In this document: one piece after another, positions 43,376 to 55,512 of the stretch
Position numbering within the stretch: the stretch's first letter is position 1
How the letters are laid out: the number at the start of each line of letters is the position of its first letter
Assembly: GCA_034509425.1 (NCBI GenBank)
Contig: JAVTVJ010000566.1
Coordinates: forward strand, 1,784,953 to 1,848,952
Length of the DNA stretch: 64,000 nucleotides
Reading direction: 5' to 3'
Origin: Eopsaltria australis
Taxonomy: Eukaryota > Chordata > Aves > Passeriformes > Petroicidae
Notes under the pieces: generated by a model
The model's database searches: none
What the model was told of the DNA's origin: nothing
What the model saw: only the letters and a program-made list of their open reading frames with translations
Position numbers and translations under genes: made by a program

Positions 43376-45858
43376 CTGCACAAAACACAGCAGATTAAAG
43401 GCGCTGGAGCTTTCCCTTTCTTGCCCATCAAGTGCAAAGCTGAGTTTTCCCCCTCTTGTGGTAAATGGGGCTCAGTGCAGAAGATTCTCTTTGAGGGAAG
43501 TTCATTTCCTGAATGTGCTAAAGTAAAATACCAGGAGTTATTAGGAAATAACTCTAGTGCACAAGGGGGGTTCATTCATCCCTGGATGCAGGCAGCTCAT
43601 TCAGGAATTTAAAATACTAAATTTATTATGTGTTTTATATTTAAATACTAGCATTGCTATTTCAGCTTTCTCCCCTTTTGCATCACTGGTGTCCTCTATA
43701 AAGCAAAATTAATCTGTGTGCCCTCACCACAATAATTTCTCTGTCTTGCAGCTCCTACACAGCAATCATCTGTTCATTCAGTGAGACAGAAGGTGTGTCT
43801 GTCCCTGCTGCAGTGGGAGCCAGGTGAGGAACAACCCTCTCCACTGTTTCTCCTTGCTTTTCTCCAGATATTGGGATTTGACCCTGTATGGCAGTTCATT
43901 AACTAATTGTCTTTTTAATTAAGCTGGCAGCTTGCATGCAAGCCTGTAGAGAGAATAATTGGCATTTCTTTGCAACAGCAGGCAGCACAACACTTTATTT
44001 TTAGACTTCACTCCTGCTCTCCCCATCCATTATCCCCAGGTCAGCACCCTGGCTTCAGGAGGAGCTGTTTTTAAGTGTTTGGCTGTTGGAAAGCAGAACT
44101 TTCTAGACATGACAAATCTCAGAATTGTCTCATCCCCTGTTTTTACAAGCCTCAGACTGGAGCAATTATTAATCAGTATTTGAGAGTGCTGCCCTTCAGC
44201 TGCCTGCTGAGTCTCTTGCTTGTTGTTTGTCTGATTTTCCACACTGAGAAGCTACAAATAAAAGCACACAGAGCAATGTAGAAGATATTTTTGTCAGGTT
44301 CAGAGAAGATGCTGGTGATTTATTTATGAAGCCAATATAATTATTTGCTCAAGAGAGAGAGCATTTCTCAGCCTTCCTATTTGCTTTCTGTTTGTTACAA
44401 GGAGAGTCACCTTTTTGACAGGAATTTTTTATTACTTGTCTGTTTTGTAGCAGCAAATTCCTCACCAATAACTGCTGGCTAACATAAAAGGGCTTAAGAA
44501 TAGATTTCCTGAAAGGCTCAAAATGATTCATCCTCCTGCTATTAAATTCATGTCACAGGGAGCTGGCACTGTGTCTTCTTCACCTCCTGCTTACCTTTAA
44601 ATCAAGAGCAACAGATCCCATTTTTCTGCTGGAATTTTGTATTAATTTGTTGATGATGGTGCTTTCCCAGAGAAGCTGCACAGATCCCATATCCATCAGC
44701 AGAGATGGAAAAGAGGGCAGTGTGATGCTGCAGAAGGAGGGTGAGCACCTCAGAATGGGGGAAAAGGAGAAGAAAACTGGCACTACCTGCAGGTGGTTTT
44801 TTTTCCTGTGGGCTGATGTTAAGCAGTGGAGAAGGAACTTTTGTATTTCTCCAAAGGATAAGTTGTCATTGAATACTGCAAATTGAGTAAGGCAGAAATA
44901 GGATTTTATTCTGGTTTTTATTTTACTTTCCCTCACCAGCAACCTCTTTCATTTAATTTACACAAGGGAGAAAATTATGTGAAATACTGTTAAAACACAA
45001 ATATGTAAAGAAGCTGAATGTTTTACCCTTACTTTAAATATTTCACTGGTTCACATAATCCTTCCAGAACTACTGAAAGCTTTGTTTAAAGGTGGGATAT
45101 AAAATACTGAATGAGCTCAGGAGAAAGCAGATCAGGGCAATGCATTATTTTTGTTTCATAGAAAGGTTGCTGGCACTTCCATCTGTGCCCATCAGTGGCT
45201 GAAGTCTGCAGAATTTAAATACTTAATTTAAATTAATTAATTAAAGTAGTCAATTTAAATGGTTAATTTAAATAGTTAATTTAAAAGGTGAATTTAAGTT
45301 TAAAATACAGGACTGCTGGGATACAGCACTGGGGATTTAAATAATGGGGTTATAACTTCTGTTCAAGGGGAGCTGGATATGCTGCTAAGCTGAGAACTAA
45401 TTTTAGTCATATTTTATGTTATTTTTGATATATTATATTGATACATAATATTTATGATATAAATATATCAGTCTAAGCCCACGAAATAAGAGTAAATGGG
45501 ATCATTTACTCCAGAACAGGGAGTCTCAATCAGCTGGATTGAAAAGGCACAGTTCATGCAGAGGTGTTGGATGCTGCAGGACATGGGGAGTGTCTCATCC
45601 ACAGCTGAGGAACCTCAGCAAATCAAGGACAGTGTTGGAAGGGCCTGGGGTACATCCCCTCCTCCAGAGGCAGTTTTGGGAAGGAACCAGAGCAGAAAAC
45701 CAGAGAAGAATCAAAGCAGGAGGTGTTGGAGCTGATAAACTACAGCACAAGGAGAAACAGCAGCAGCAGCAGAGAGCAGAATGGCCAGAATAAAATACAG
45801 ACACCCACGGATGCAGCTCCCTGAACAACTCTTTCACACTCTGCTTGGCACCTGTTAC

Positions 45859-46027
45859 CTCTTCCATGGCTGTTTCCAGTTTTTTCTCGTGGTGCCCCTG
45901 GAGCTCCAGCTGCTCCTTGAGGGGGGAGATTCTCCCTGTGGGCTCCACGGGGGCTGCTCCAGAGCCCTCAGTGGTGCTGGTGGCCTCCAGGTAGGACAGC
46001 AGCTTCCTCCACATCTTCTCATCACAT
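45859..46027 (-). CDS. EFCC1: EFCC1 exon (CDEKMWRKLLSYLEATSTTE...)
   Basis: A 169-nt exon with acceptor GTGTGCAG and donor GTAACA. It contributes one base to a Gly codon, then 56 codons: CDEKMWRKLLSYLEATSTTE, a Gly/Ala/Pro linker, and SPLKEQLELQGHHEKKLETA ending MEE in phase 0. The first part corresponds to the short helical block, and the end leads into the main coiled coil of the next exon. Phase agrees with both neighbours. This region is less conserved in the family than the following exons, so the assignment rests on position, phase and the CD-helix pattern. Confidence 0.85.
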
Positions 46028-46291
46028 CTGCACACATCATCAAGGGAAAAGAGTCAGTGAAACCTCTCAGTGAGGGTCTGTGTTTGTAAAAAACATTCCT
46101 GGGGAATTCTTGGCAGCACAGATCACACATGAGTGTCTTAACTAAGACTAACAAGGGAATATCCAGCAGGCTGCTCCCCACGTGCCATAAAGGATGGGCA
46201 AAAGGCTTCTGACTGCAGCCACAGGACCTTCAGGTCATGAAATTGTCTTTGCCAAGGGGTCAAAAGGCATTAATTAATGAATTAAACTCAC

Positions 46292-46406
46292 CCACTGCCA
46301 CAGCAAGGGAGCTTGGCCAGCATCTTCCTCACGGGGTCCCCTGCCCACCTCTCCTCCTCCTCGTCAGAGGCAGCCTGGCCCTCCACGGAGCGGAAGAGCT
46401 GATCCT
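46292..46406 (-). CDS. EFCC1: EFCC1 exon (DQLFRSVEGQAASDEEEERW)
   Basis: A 115-nt exon with acceptor CCCTGCAG and donor GTGAGT. It encodes DQLFRSVEGQAASDEEEERW, then AGDPVRKMLAKLPCCGSG, with an incoming split Glu codon and an outgoing split Gly codon that both agree with the neighbouring exons. The LFRSVEGQAASDEEE motif is nearly invariant in vertebrate EFCC1 and is strong evidence for the gene. The acidic cluster is followed by a short basic and cysteine-containing helix. Confidence 0.94.
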
Positions 46407-47639
46407 CTGCAGGGACACAGGGAGCCCTCAGCAGCACCCAAAAACCCCAGAAAAACCCTGAGCCAGAAGGATCTGGGAGCTGAAACCCCCAGGGAAACAC
46501 CCAGCAGGGTCCCCCAGCATCCCTGGGAGGGGCTGAGGCAGCAGCAGCAGCAGCAAAGATCCTTTCTTTAGGAGTCTGGAATATTTCAGTGCTCTTCTGT
46601 GCATAACTTGGAACTGTTTCACCCCAACTCCCTCCTTTCCTTGAGTTTCTCTCAGGTCAGGATAAGTGTGAAGGATCAGTTGTGGGGGGCAATTATTGTT
46701 CAAGTAGTTTTTTACTTGTCCATCTCTCTGAGTCAGTTTTTCTGCCAAATTAATCCTATTTTACCTGATGGAACATTTTTCCCCAGTTTAAAATCTATAA
46801 CCCCACAATTCATTTGTGTGAAAACATTTTGCCAAAAAGCTGTTTGTACTTGAAGTATGAGTACTGTAATTTTACGTGGAAGCTGTCTTTGAGCTGACAA
46901 ATTATTTAATTTGATAAAAACATTTGTAAAAGCAGGTTTGCTTTCTAAGTCTAACCAGATGAAGAGCATCCTACAACGTTAATTATATTTACATGTCACT
47001 ATTTTTAACATCCCCAAGCACCTCCTTGCCAGCTCCATTCAACACCCACCTAAAATCCAATTTTTTGGTCACTGCAAACAGCTCTCCAGCCTGCAGTAAA
47101 GATGCCTTGTAACTCAAAGTTATTGCTGGATAAATGCTTTTTGTGGTCTTTGATCTGGATAAAGTGGCCAAAGAACAATCACAGCAGGGAAGCCAAAGTG
47201 AGCAATGTTATGGCAATTTTTGGTACTAAATGGGCTAAACAGTTTGGGCCTGTGCAGAGCCACAGGAGCAGCCAGGATGTTTCCAAAAAGTGTGGCTGTG
47301 CAGAAAATTAACTGCGAGTTTTTCCCTTGGAAATTATTTTCACTGAGGTTCTGCATTTTTATTTACAAAGAAATGAAATCTTTCTACTTTTTAAGCCAGG
47401 AAAAAAAAGTTTTGCTGGGATGACTCATGTGGAAAAAAGCAGTTTTAAATCATAGTTCTGAAAGTGATAAGTTCAGGCTTTTATTAAGCACAAAATTATG
47501 TGGGGAGTGAGGAAAATGTGGGATATGAGATTTTAGGTAGTTCTGGGATTTCAAGATTTGTTAGGACTGGTTTGTGGTGTGGTGCTTTAATCGCTCTGTG
47601 AGTTTTGCTGCTGCTGGCCCTACAGATCAGTGAGGCAAG

Positions 47640-47942
47640 GCAGGGTTTGGGGTTTAGGGCTGGGGTTGGGGTTTGGGGCTGGATTTGTGGTTTGGGGCTG
47701 GGTTTGGGGGTGGGGTTGGGTTCGGGGCTGGGTTTGGGGTGAGTTTGGAGTTTGGGGGTGGGTTAGGGCTGGGTTTGAGGTTTGGGGTTGGGTTTGGGGT
47801 GGGTTTGAGGTTTGGGGTTTGGGGTTTGGGCTGGGTTTGAGGTTTGGGGTTGGGGTTTGGGGCTGGTTTGGGGTGGGTTTGGAGCTTGGGGGTGGGTTTG
47901 GGGTGGGTTTCAGGTTTGAGGTTTGGGGTTTGGGGTGGGTAC
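47640..47942. repeat. GGGTTTGGGGT minisatellite abutting an EFCC1 splice donor
   Basis: About 300 bp of G- and T-only repeats on the plus strand (GGGTTTGGGGTTTGGGGCTG variants, mean period 12-25 bp). On the coding minus strand the intron begins GTACCCACCCCAAACCCC, so the repeat starts within a few bases of the donor site. Confidence 0.95.
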
Positions 47943-48079
47943 CGTGGTCGGCGATGCCGGCGGGCGAGCGGTGATCCCGTGGTGCCACGGACACGCCACA
48001 AGTCCCCCCTGGCCCTGCTGCTCCCTCCTGCTGCTCGGGGCTGTTCTGCTGGGGAATCTGGGATTTCTCCATTCCTGAC
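47943..48079 (-). CDS. EFCC1: EFCC1 exon (SGMEKSQIPQ...GIADH)
   Basis: A 137-nt exon with acceptor TTCTTTTGCAG at 48080-48081 and a GTACCC donor. It gives one base closing a codon, 45 codons, and one base opening the Glu codon completed by the next exon (ADH-E-DQLFRS). The translation is a low-complexity linker, SGMEKSQIPQQNSPEQQEGA through SVAPRDHRSPAGIADH, rich in Gln, Gly, Pro and Ser. It corresponds in position to the variable Pro/Ser/Asp-rich linker before the LFRSVEG motif in mammalian EFCC1. The donor is a weak match to consensus, so an alternative donor is possible. Confidence 0.75.
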
Positions 48080-48290
48080 CTGCAAAAGAAGCCAGAGTGA
48101 AGTGAACTTGCAGGAAATTTGGCAAACCAAGATGTGCCCAGCATGGTTTTATTGGGATGCAGCTGCTGAACGGGGCCATCGACCTGAACCCCAAACCTGG
48201 GGTGCCTTCACTTGCTGCCTTCTTCCCAACCTGGAAATGAAGCTCAAGATCATTTTATCAAGGAGGTATATATATAATATAAATACATAT

Positions 48291-48342
48291 TAATATAATA
48301 TAATATAATATAATATAATATAATATAATATAATACAATAAT
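48291..48342. repeat. (TAATA)n microsatellite
   Basis: About nine TAATA pentamers flanked by TATATA. It sits at the U5-side edge of the LTR fragment that follows. Confidence 0.95.
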
Positions 48343-48545
48343 ATGGGATCTTTATTGTGAAGGCCTTCAGGGGCAGTCATGGAAAGATGTCCATAAAAGC
48401 CCACCCCCTCCAGGGGTGAATACATTTTTATAGGTTCTAGGAAATTAGCATTATTGATTAAAAGCACCAATTAGGAGGACAAGTGGTGATTCAATTCCCC
48501 CCATGGGTTAAAAACCAGTCTTTTTTTTTCACACAATGTACATAA
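48343..48545 (-). mobile_element. LTR fragment (TATA box and polyadenylation signal, minus strand)
   Basis: On the minus strand, CCAATTA-like sequence is followed by CCTATAAAAATG (TATA box at about 48428-48434), a GC-rich stretch, and AATAAAGATCCC (48350-48355) about 80 nt later. This spacing of promoter and polyadenylation signal is typical of an LTR U3-R. The 3' end runs into the TAATA microsatellite and the 5' limit is unclear. The family was not identified. Confidence 0.5.
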
Positions 48546-51500
48546 TATGCAAATTATTTCCATAAAATGTTACTGAAATCAGAACTATAAAGAATTCAAT
48601 AAATTAGATCCTTATAATACAGCAAGATATTATAAAGTGATAATATAGCAAGCTCCTATTGCCAGAAGGAGCTGTTGTGTTATTCACAAAGAATCCACAT
48701 GAAGAAGAAAACAAACCACATTCAGGACTTTTATAGTAAATTAACTTCCCTCCAAATTCTTTCATAGATTCGTTTTGTTTGGACAATATTTAAATATTTA
48801 AAGGAAATAATTCAAAGGAAAATATTTTTAAAATTTAAAGGAAAATATTTAAATATTTAAAGGAAATATTGAATATTTCCTTTATTTAACACATTAAATA
48901 GAAAAACATGAGAAAAACATTCAGCAGATGGGTGCTGCTGACACAGGTTGAGTTTTCTGCACAAGTCTTGTGGTTCCTGCCTGTAAATGCAGCTGCAGCT
49001 GGGAGGGGACTTTGGCTGCAGGGACAGAGCAGCTCAGGCCACGCTGGACACCAGAATTGCAGAGCCTTTGTTTGCCTCAGCTGCTCCTGAGGAGCCACAC
49101 CAGTGGTAGCTCCCTTATTGCCTGGGAAATAAAAGAGTAAACATGAATTTAACAACAAAAGTCAGTGTTTGAAAACATCTCAGCTCAGCCTTGCTGAGAA
49201 GCCAACACTTACTCTCCCCCCTTGAGCAGGGCTGACTGCATTAAGAACTAATGACTGATTTCATCTGCAATTTGTGGATTTATTCAGCTCAGCAACAACT
49301 GGATTTCCTGTGGAGCCAAGGGAAATAGCAAGGCCCAGAAAGGAGCCTGGACAGTCAGCAGCTCTGGAAAAAAATAATTGTGCAGTAATGCACAAATAAA
49401 GGCTGGATATTGAGAGTGGGAAGCATCACAGAGCTTCAGGGCCCTGGGCAGCTACTATGGGATATTCCTTTCACAAGGATATTGCATTTTACTTCCCTGC
49501 AATGTGCTGATTTTCTAATACTATGTAGGAATCCTTTACAATTTCTTGAGCACCTTCACAATTTCTTGAAACCACTCGTAGCTGCTGTCTGAGCAGATTG
49601 TTCTCTTAGTTGTGAGCTGCAGTATAATTTAGAATGTTTGGGTTTCAGATTCTAGAGTTAGTTCACATAACATAGAGATGCTGACATTTCAGTGAATATT
49701 TATCACAGTTTTGGAGTCGGTTGAGATCTTAAAACATGGAGAATATTTGAGATTTTAACCTGTAAAACATAGGGAATATTCAAGCATCCTGAAAACCTTG
49801 TGGGTGAAGGGGATTCAGGAAGAGCTGAAGCAGGAACCTCCACTGCTCCTCAAACACAGGTTTAATTCTTCCCTCATTGCAATTCACCCAGCATCACATG
49901 GCTCCCCATAAACCAACAGAAGAGTGAATAAACAGCACGTTTGTTTGGGGCAGGGATCAGAGGGGGAAGCCTGGGAAGGTTGGTGTGGGGTGAGCGTGGC
50001 AGGGCTCCCATGGAGACAGGGAAAGAGCCCCCATTCATGCCAGAGCCTTTGTCCCAGCACAATGGGCAGCAGCTCTGCACAGGGCAGAGTTTGCAAAGAG
50101 CTGCACCCTAAAGTAATGCCCATGACTAATTGGCTTTTAATTGGCTCTGCCTTATTGTTATGGAAACACGGAGCTGCAGGAAAACCCACCTGCTTCTGGT
50201 GCTGAGCAGATCTCGGGCTTAAATAATTCCTGGCTGATCAGAAAACAACTCAGAGGAATTATTAACCTGGCACTCACAGACCTTTAACTCTCTCTTTTAG
50301 AGTCTTCCCTGGAGCAGATCTAGCAGCTCTGTGTGTACACTGCCCTGAGTGCAGGATACTCAGAGCTAGATTTTATTTTCAAAGTGTAGGACTTGGGGTT
50401 TTTAACCAAAACAAGGTGTGATTTTTATTTTTGTGCTATTTTACCTTAACTGTCAAGAGTTCAGGGAACTCAGAAGGGTTGCAGATTTGGCTTATTCCCT
50501 GCAGGGAATTAGAGACTGTAGGTGAGGACATTTGTGAATTATTTATGACTTTTCATTTACTGTTGAGATTGAGTGTGTTTTCACACTGGAGCTGAGTGTT
50601 TGTGGGGTTTTTCTGTCTCTGGTTAGTGCTGGGAGCTCCTCTCCAACAGAAATCCTATGAATTAACTTCCTGTGATCAATCCAGATGCTAAATCTCAGCT
50701 CTTAAACAGCTTGATCTGTCAAGCATTAAAGATACGTATTTTAAAACATGAACTTTTAGTGGCTATAATAAAGATCACTGAATATCCTGGCTTTATAAAG
50801 TAGTTAAAAAGTACAGTAATAACTCCAACTATAATGGTTACAGTTCTGGGAGGTTCCCTGTTGTTGCCTGATGATTTTCATTTTCTTGCCAGAATCGCCA
50901 TCCTGTAGAAAAAAATCACTTAAGTGACGGCTTAAATGTGTCTTCTTGCAAATCCTTCCATGTTGGATATAAGCAGGGAAATCCTGGAGTGGTGCTGTCA
51001 CACACACAGAGCAGAATTGTGCCTTGCTGTCCTTCCTGGGGTGACTTTGAGAACTTTGTGCACACATCATGGAATTACAGAATGGAAATGTGCTTTTTAT
51101 GTGTTGTCCTCCCTGTGCCATTCCAAAAAGCAACTCCTTGAGCTCAGACTGTTTGTGGGAAACTGCTTTTCAGAAATCAGCTGCTCTCAGCTCTTTATTC
51201 TCCATTTGTCAACTGTTTTCTTGCTGCTCTGCTTCTTAAAATAGGAGATCAGATTAGAGAAATGTATTTTTTGGGTGTTCCACTGGGCATTTTTGGTTCT
51301 CTCAGATTCAAAGATCTTCCACTGCACGTTACTCTGCCGTGCCATTTGAGTTAAATATCCTGCAATCCAAATGTTCAAAATGGTCTTTTAGGTTTCAGGT
51401 AAAAAAGGTAAGACAAGGATCTTTAGAAGTCCATTTACTTCTATTTCCTCTGTGTTTAAAATATCATCCCTCTCTTATTTTTGGAGAAGTTTAAAATGGG

Positions 51501-51760
51501 AATCAAAGCACTGCCCTGAGAGCTGCATCTTTCAGAATGCAGGGCTGTCACAGGAGGAGCAGGGACAGGGATTTTTTGATCCTTTTGAAGTTGTTTTCCT
51601 GCTGATGGAAAGGTGGGATTGAGTCACACCCCAAGCAGGTTCAGGTATAGGGACAATGGCAATTGCACCAACAGGGACTTCAGTGTGGAGAAAGGAGATG
51701 GGATTGGAGCAGAGGTAAAAGGACAGGAGATGAAATATGGAGAGAAAGAGCCAAACTCAC
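48546..51760. other. Probable EFCC1 intron
   Basis: AT-rich sequence between a firm and a tentative EFCC1 exon. It includes an (AAATATTTAAA)-like low-complexity patch (48795-48895). I found no other exon with suitable splice sites and phase. Confidence 0.5.
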
Positions 51761-51840
51761 TCCCTGATGAAATCTGGGATGCTCTCCAGCTCCTGGAAGT
51801 CTTGGCATGGCTCTGCCAGTAGTGAACGTTTGGGAAAGCC
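51761..51840 (-). CDS. EFCC1: Candidate EFCC1 exon upstream of 48079 (tentative)
   Basis: An 80-nt open segment lies between a good acceptor (CTCTGTGCAG) and a perfect GTGAGT donor. It reads GFPKRSLLAEPCQDFQELES followed by IPDFIR and two bases (GA) that would join G of the exon at 48079 to make Glu, so the phase fits. The QELES helix vaguely recalls the RELEAL segment before the linker in mammalian EFCC1, but there is no strong sequence match. It could equally be a chance pseudo-exon. Confidence 0.4.
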
Positions 51841-53422
51841 CTGCACAGAGGAGTTCCTGCTCCCTCCCCTCCACAGCCCCACACACAGGAGGATAATGGA
51901 TGGTTTTTCAGCTGCTCCTTCACTCAGAGCAGGGAATGGAGAGAACCTGACCCCCCTGGTGGAAAACACACGTCAGGATGGTGTTACCTGCTGCAAATTC
52001 TTGTGTTTTAAGTGTATTTTTGGGTTTTTTTGAAGGTTCTCAACTCACAAGAGGCATTAACCCCTGGAGCACAGGCACTGCAGTGCAGCTGTGATTTGTA
52101 CAAACCCAGCCTGTTTCTCCTGTGTGACCTTTGCCTCCTCCAGGACAGGATTTCTGTGCATGGGCAACAGCTTCAGAGAGAGGGAAAGTTCTGCTGGGAG
52201 GTTCTTTTCTCTTCTGCAGAAGGCAAAGCTGCTCACTGCTCCTGTGAGGAGGAAGATTGTACTCCTGTCTCTGTCAGAGACTGTTCACAGTGTTAGGAAA
52301 ATTACCTTCATTAGGCTTCCTGTGCATAATTAGGTACAGATAATAATTGGGTGCCTTTTTCTTTTTATTTTTCGTGGAATTTGAGGCTACAGGGGTTGAG
52401 AACTGCAGTGATCCATGGGATATCAGGCACTGGCAACATTTAGATCAGTCAGAGGGGGAACCTAAAACTATCAGGATGCCCTTTCAGCAGATCAGTTAAA
52501 GCCACATTTGCAGTTAAGAAAAACAGCAGTTAAGACAAAAAAATGCATTAGGCAAGGCCCACCTAAGCACAAAACAGGAGCTCTTACGCACGGACACACA
52601 CCCTGCATACAGAAATCTCTTACAAATAAGTGCTTCTGGAAGCTGGGTTAAAACTGCCCGGGCAGGTTTCATTCTGTGACTTAAGAGAATCCACTCCTTT
52701 CAGCTCTGCAAAGCAGCTCAGAGTCTCCAGGTCTCACTGTTTGGTTTCCTTAACCTTAACCTTGGAACTTTAGTTTGCCATTCTTAAAAAGCAATTAGTC
52801 ATTTAGGCTGCTCCCTGGAAGATGACATTTGATAATTAGGTTAAACAGATGGAGGAATTATTGTGTTTTTATAAATCCTGCACCCAGCAAGGTGGATACT
52901 GCAGGAGGGTGTCCCTGATGGACCAGGCTGCTCTTTGCTGTGTGGGGTATTCTGACAGACACTGCATTATCCAGGGGAAACACCCATCACTCTGGAATTA
53001 AATCATTCTGCTATTCCTGCCCCCTAGTGAATTCTTTTGTGACAAAACGAAGGAAATGTTTTCCAGATGTTCTTCCACTGGAATAAAGAGCTTCTTTTCT
53101 ACACCCTGCTAGCTAGAAGTTTATATCTGCACTCAAAGGATGCACACATCACCTTAATAAAACTGGGCAAATTCAAGTTTTACCTGCTCTTAATTGGACT
53201 ATTAGCACTATTAGCAAAAGGTATTTGCACAGGATTTCTTAGAAGCCTGTATTAAAAAAAAAACCCAAAAAACCTCTATTCAATTTTCCTCCCAGTCCTG
53301 GAATTGGAAGTCAGGAACCTTTTGCCCTCCTTCCTTGTTACACAGCTCTGCTCTTGAGCTTCCCTTCCTTCCACAGTGGAACCATTCATTTGTTATGAGT
53401 GAAGTTAGTGTTCAGCTGGAAG
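51841..53422. other. Non-coding DNA, probably EFCC1 intron
   Basis: Nothing recognised. A plus-strand frame of about 94 codons (52012-52296) and its antisense are both open, without domain-like composition. Confidence 0.5.
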
Positions 53423-53645
53423 TGTCAGGATTATTCCACAATCCCCCCAGACCCTGCATGTGGACTTGGGACTGGTGCTAGAGCCCCCCCAAAATGCTGA
53501 CAACACTCAGGGACAGCTGAGGGACCAGAGGGGCTTTATTCAGCATTGTCCTGAGCCCTGACTTAGGGCTGGTTAAATAACAGCCCACTCCTGCCAATCC
53601 TCTCAGCCCAGACAGCAAACAGCCCTTGGTGGAACCTATGTGAGA
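53423..53645 (-). mobile_element. Possible LTR fragment
   Basis: On the minus strand a TTATTTAACC box is followed about 50 nt later by AATAAAGCCCC, then about 110 nt ending ATCCTGACA. The AATAAAGCCCC and CA terminus are common in avian LTRs. The 5' limit was not found and no target duplication is visible. Confidence 0.35.
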
Positions 53646-53859
53646 ATAAATTCTCACTCAAGACCACGCTTGTGCCAAGGAAGGTGGGGCCAGATGCTCC
53701 TTGATTCCCTTTCAACCAGGTATTCTGTGATTTCCAGTCCCACTGGGCAAAAAGCTCTCTCTGGATGTTTCTGGAGCTCTGCTTTTAGCCCAGACCATAA
53801 GGAACAGCAACAGAGGCACTTGGGAGCAAACACAGCCTCACCCCCACACACCCGTGTGC

Positions 53860-54377
53860 CTTCTGGGTCCTGCAATCAGTTTAATTAGCACTTAGAGAGC
53901 CCAGATCTGCAGGGACAGGTTGTTCTTGCTAAAACTTCAAGAAGTGGAAGTGGAAGGAGCAATTGTGGGAGGAAGATGCTGTTACCTCCAGGCAAAGCTG
54001 GCCTTGCTCCCTGATTCTGGGACTCTCCCACCTGCCTGGCTGCCCCAGTGGGGACTGGGGCAGACTGGGAAGCAGTTTGGGGATTTCTCATGGTCCCAGC
54101 AGCACTGTGTGAGGTTTTATTTATTTATTAGTCCTGACAGTCACTGTTTGGTGGAAGGTTCTGTTGTAAATGAGACATTTCAGATACAAAGGTGAACGTG
54201 CTGGGGAAGTGACCCCCAACTCCCCAGGTTCTGATGGAAAAGGTTTCTTTTGTCTCAGGTTTATCCCACCACAGATTTAGGGGATTCTTGCTAAACTCTC
54301 CTGGGAGTTTTATGCCTTTAATACTGACTCAGAGTTACCTTAGGATGCAGTTAAACAAAGGTCCTGTTCTAGAAGGA
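53860..54377. repeat. Duplicated block, copy B
   Basis: Direct repeat of 42375-42911. The left half is almost identical; the right half carries about twenty substitutions, lacks roughly 20 bp (GGGTGTGTGCCTTTGGACA in copy A) and has a 4-bp insertion. A further match may resume at CAGATTCTG (about 54441) after a roughly 60-bp insertion. Confidence 0.95.
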
Positions 54378-54399
54378 GAAGGTTTTCCCAAGGAGAACT

Positions 54400-55500
54400 G
54401 CCTGGGTACATTCTGTTTGTCCTTCCTGCTTTTCACACTCAGATTCTGAGAATCCTGTTCCTCCTGGCATCCCAACTTTGATTTTATAGAGGGATGCTTG
54501 AAAGGCTACAATCCAAAGTGAATAACTAAAATACTGTGCTGTTCTGAACTCTAACCAGGGTGCCTGGCAATAAATCACAGAAGCCAGAGCAAGCAGAGCT
54601 GTGATCCTGTGGATCAATTCCTGCTGCCATGGTTTGTGTAACAGCCCTCACCTCGTGTGTTCCTTCACGTAGACGTGTCCTGTTTAATCCCCAGGAATCC
54701 CTCCCTTATCTCCAGGCTGCTGCAGTGTCTGCCAGCAAAAATTAAATATCCACGGAGCCTTTTAGTGCTCTTCCTAACAGAGTCCTTAACAGCTGGGTGA
54801 GGATCCTGCAGAATTCCACTCTGAAAGCTTCAAAATGTTCCAAAGCTCTGTTTGATGTCTGCAGCTGTCCCTGAGTGTGGTCCAGACTCTGAGAGCACCT
54901 AAATTCCTTCAGGATTTATTTCAGCACCTCGCAGACTTAGAGCCTGGTGGCTCTGGAGTGACAGGAGAGAAAGATGCCTCATTTAACAGCAAACATTGTG
55001 CCTTCAGCTGGCTGGGAGTCATTTCTGAGCTGCTCTTCCTCAGCATTTGGGCAAACCCGACAGGAATGTGTGAGGGGAAGGGCTGCAAGCAGCAGTTTTG
55101 CATCCAGGTTGGGGATTTTTTAGGAGGTGTGTGAAGGTTTTTGGTGCCTGTGGGTTCTCCAGGAGAGCTGTGCTGGGGTTTTGTCTGAGCAGAGGGAACA
55201 GGAGGCTCTGGGACACCTGAGCTGAGCTGTCAGAGGCAGCAGCAGCTGCTGCTGGGGACGTGGGGAGATCCTCAGATCCTGTGTCAGGAAACAACAATTA
55301 CCTCACCCCCTTGTGTTTGCTGCTTTGTGAAAACATCCTCAGAGCTTCAGAGAGCGCTGTGCTCCACCAGAGATCTGGAATTCTGCATGTGCCTTCAAGC
55401 CAAGCTCCTCTTTTGATGCCTTTTGAAACAGTTTTGAGTTTCCTGACAGCAGCCAGTCCTTTGCCTTCTTGAAGCATTGTTCTGGCAGGTGACTGAGAAG
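54400..55500. other. Non-coding DNA
   Basis: No exon or repeat recognised. A minus-strand segment at 54650-54720 ends in a good donor but every frame has a stop before it. Confidence 0.5.
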
Positions 55501-55512
55501 CAACTCCTGAAT

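Noticed and set aside
43126..43526. Plus-strand and alternative-frame proteins over 43.1-43.5 kb
   Set aside because: They are antisense or out-of-frame readings of the EFCC1 coiled-coil exon at 43217-43375.
51067..51088. A short CR1-like motif (GGAATTACAGAATGG)
   Set aside because: Too short, and without the flanking CR1 3' UTR sequence seen at 36 kb.
54650..54720. A possible exon of EFCC1 with a GTGAGG donor
   Set aside because: All three frames contain a stop between the plausible acceptor and the donor.
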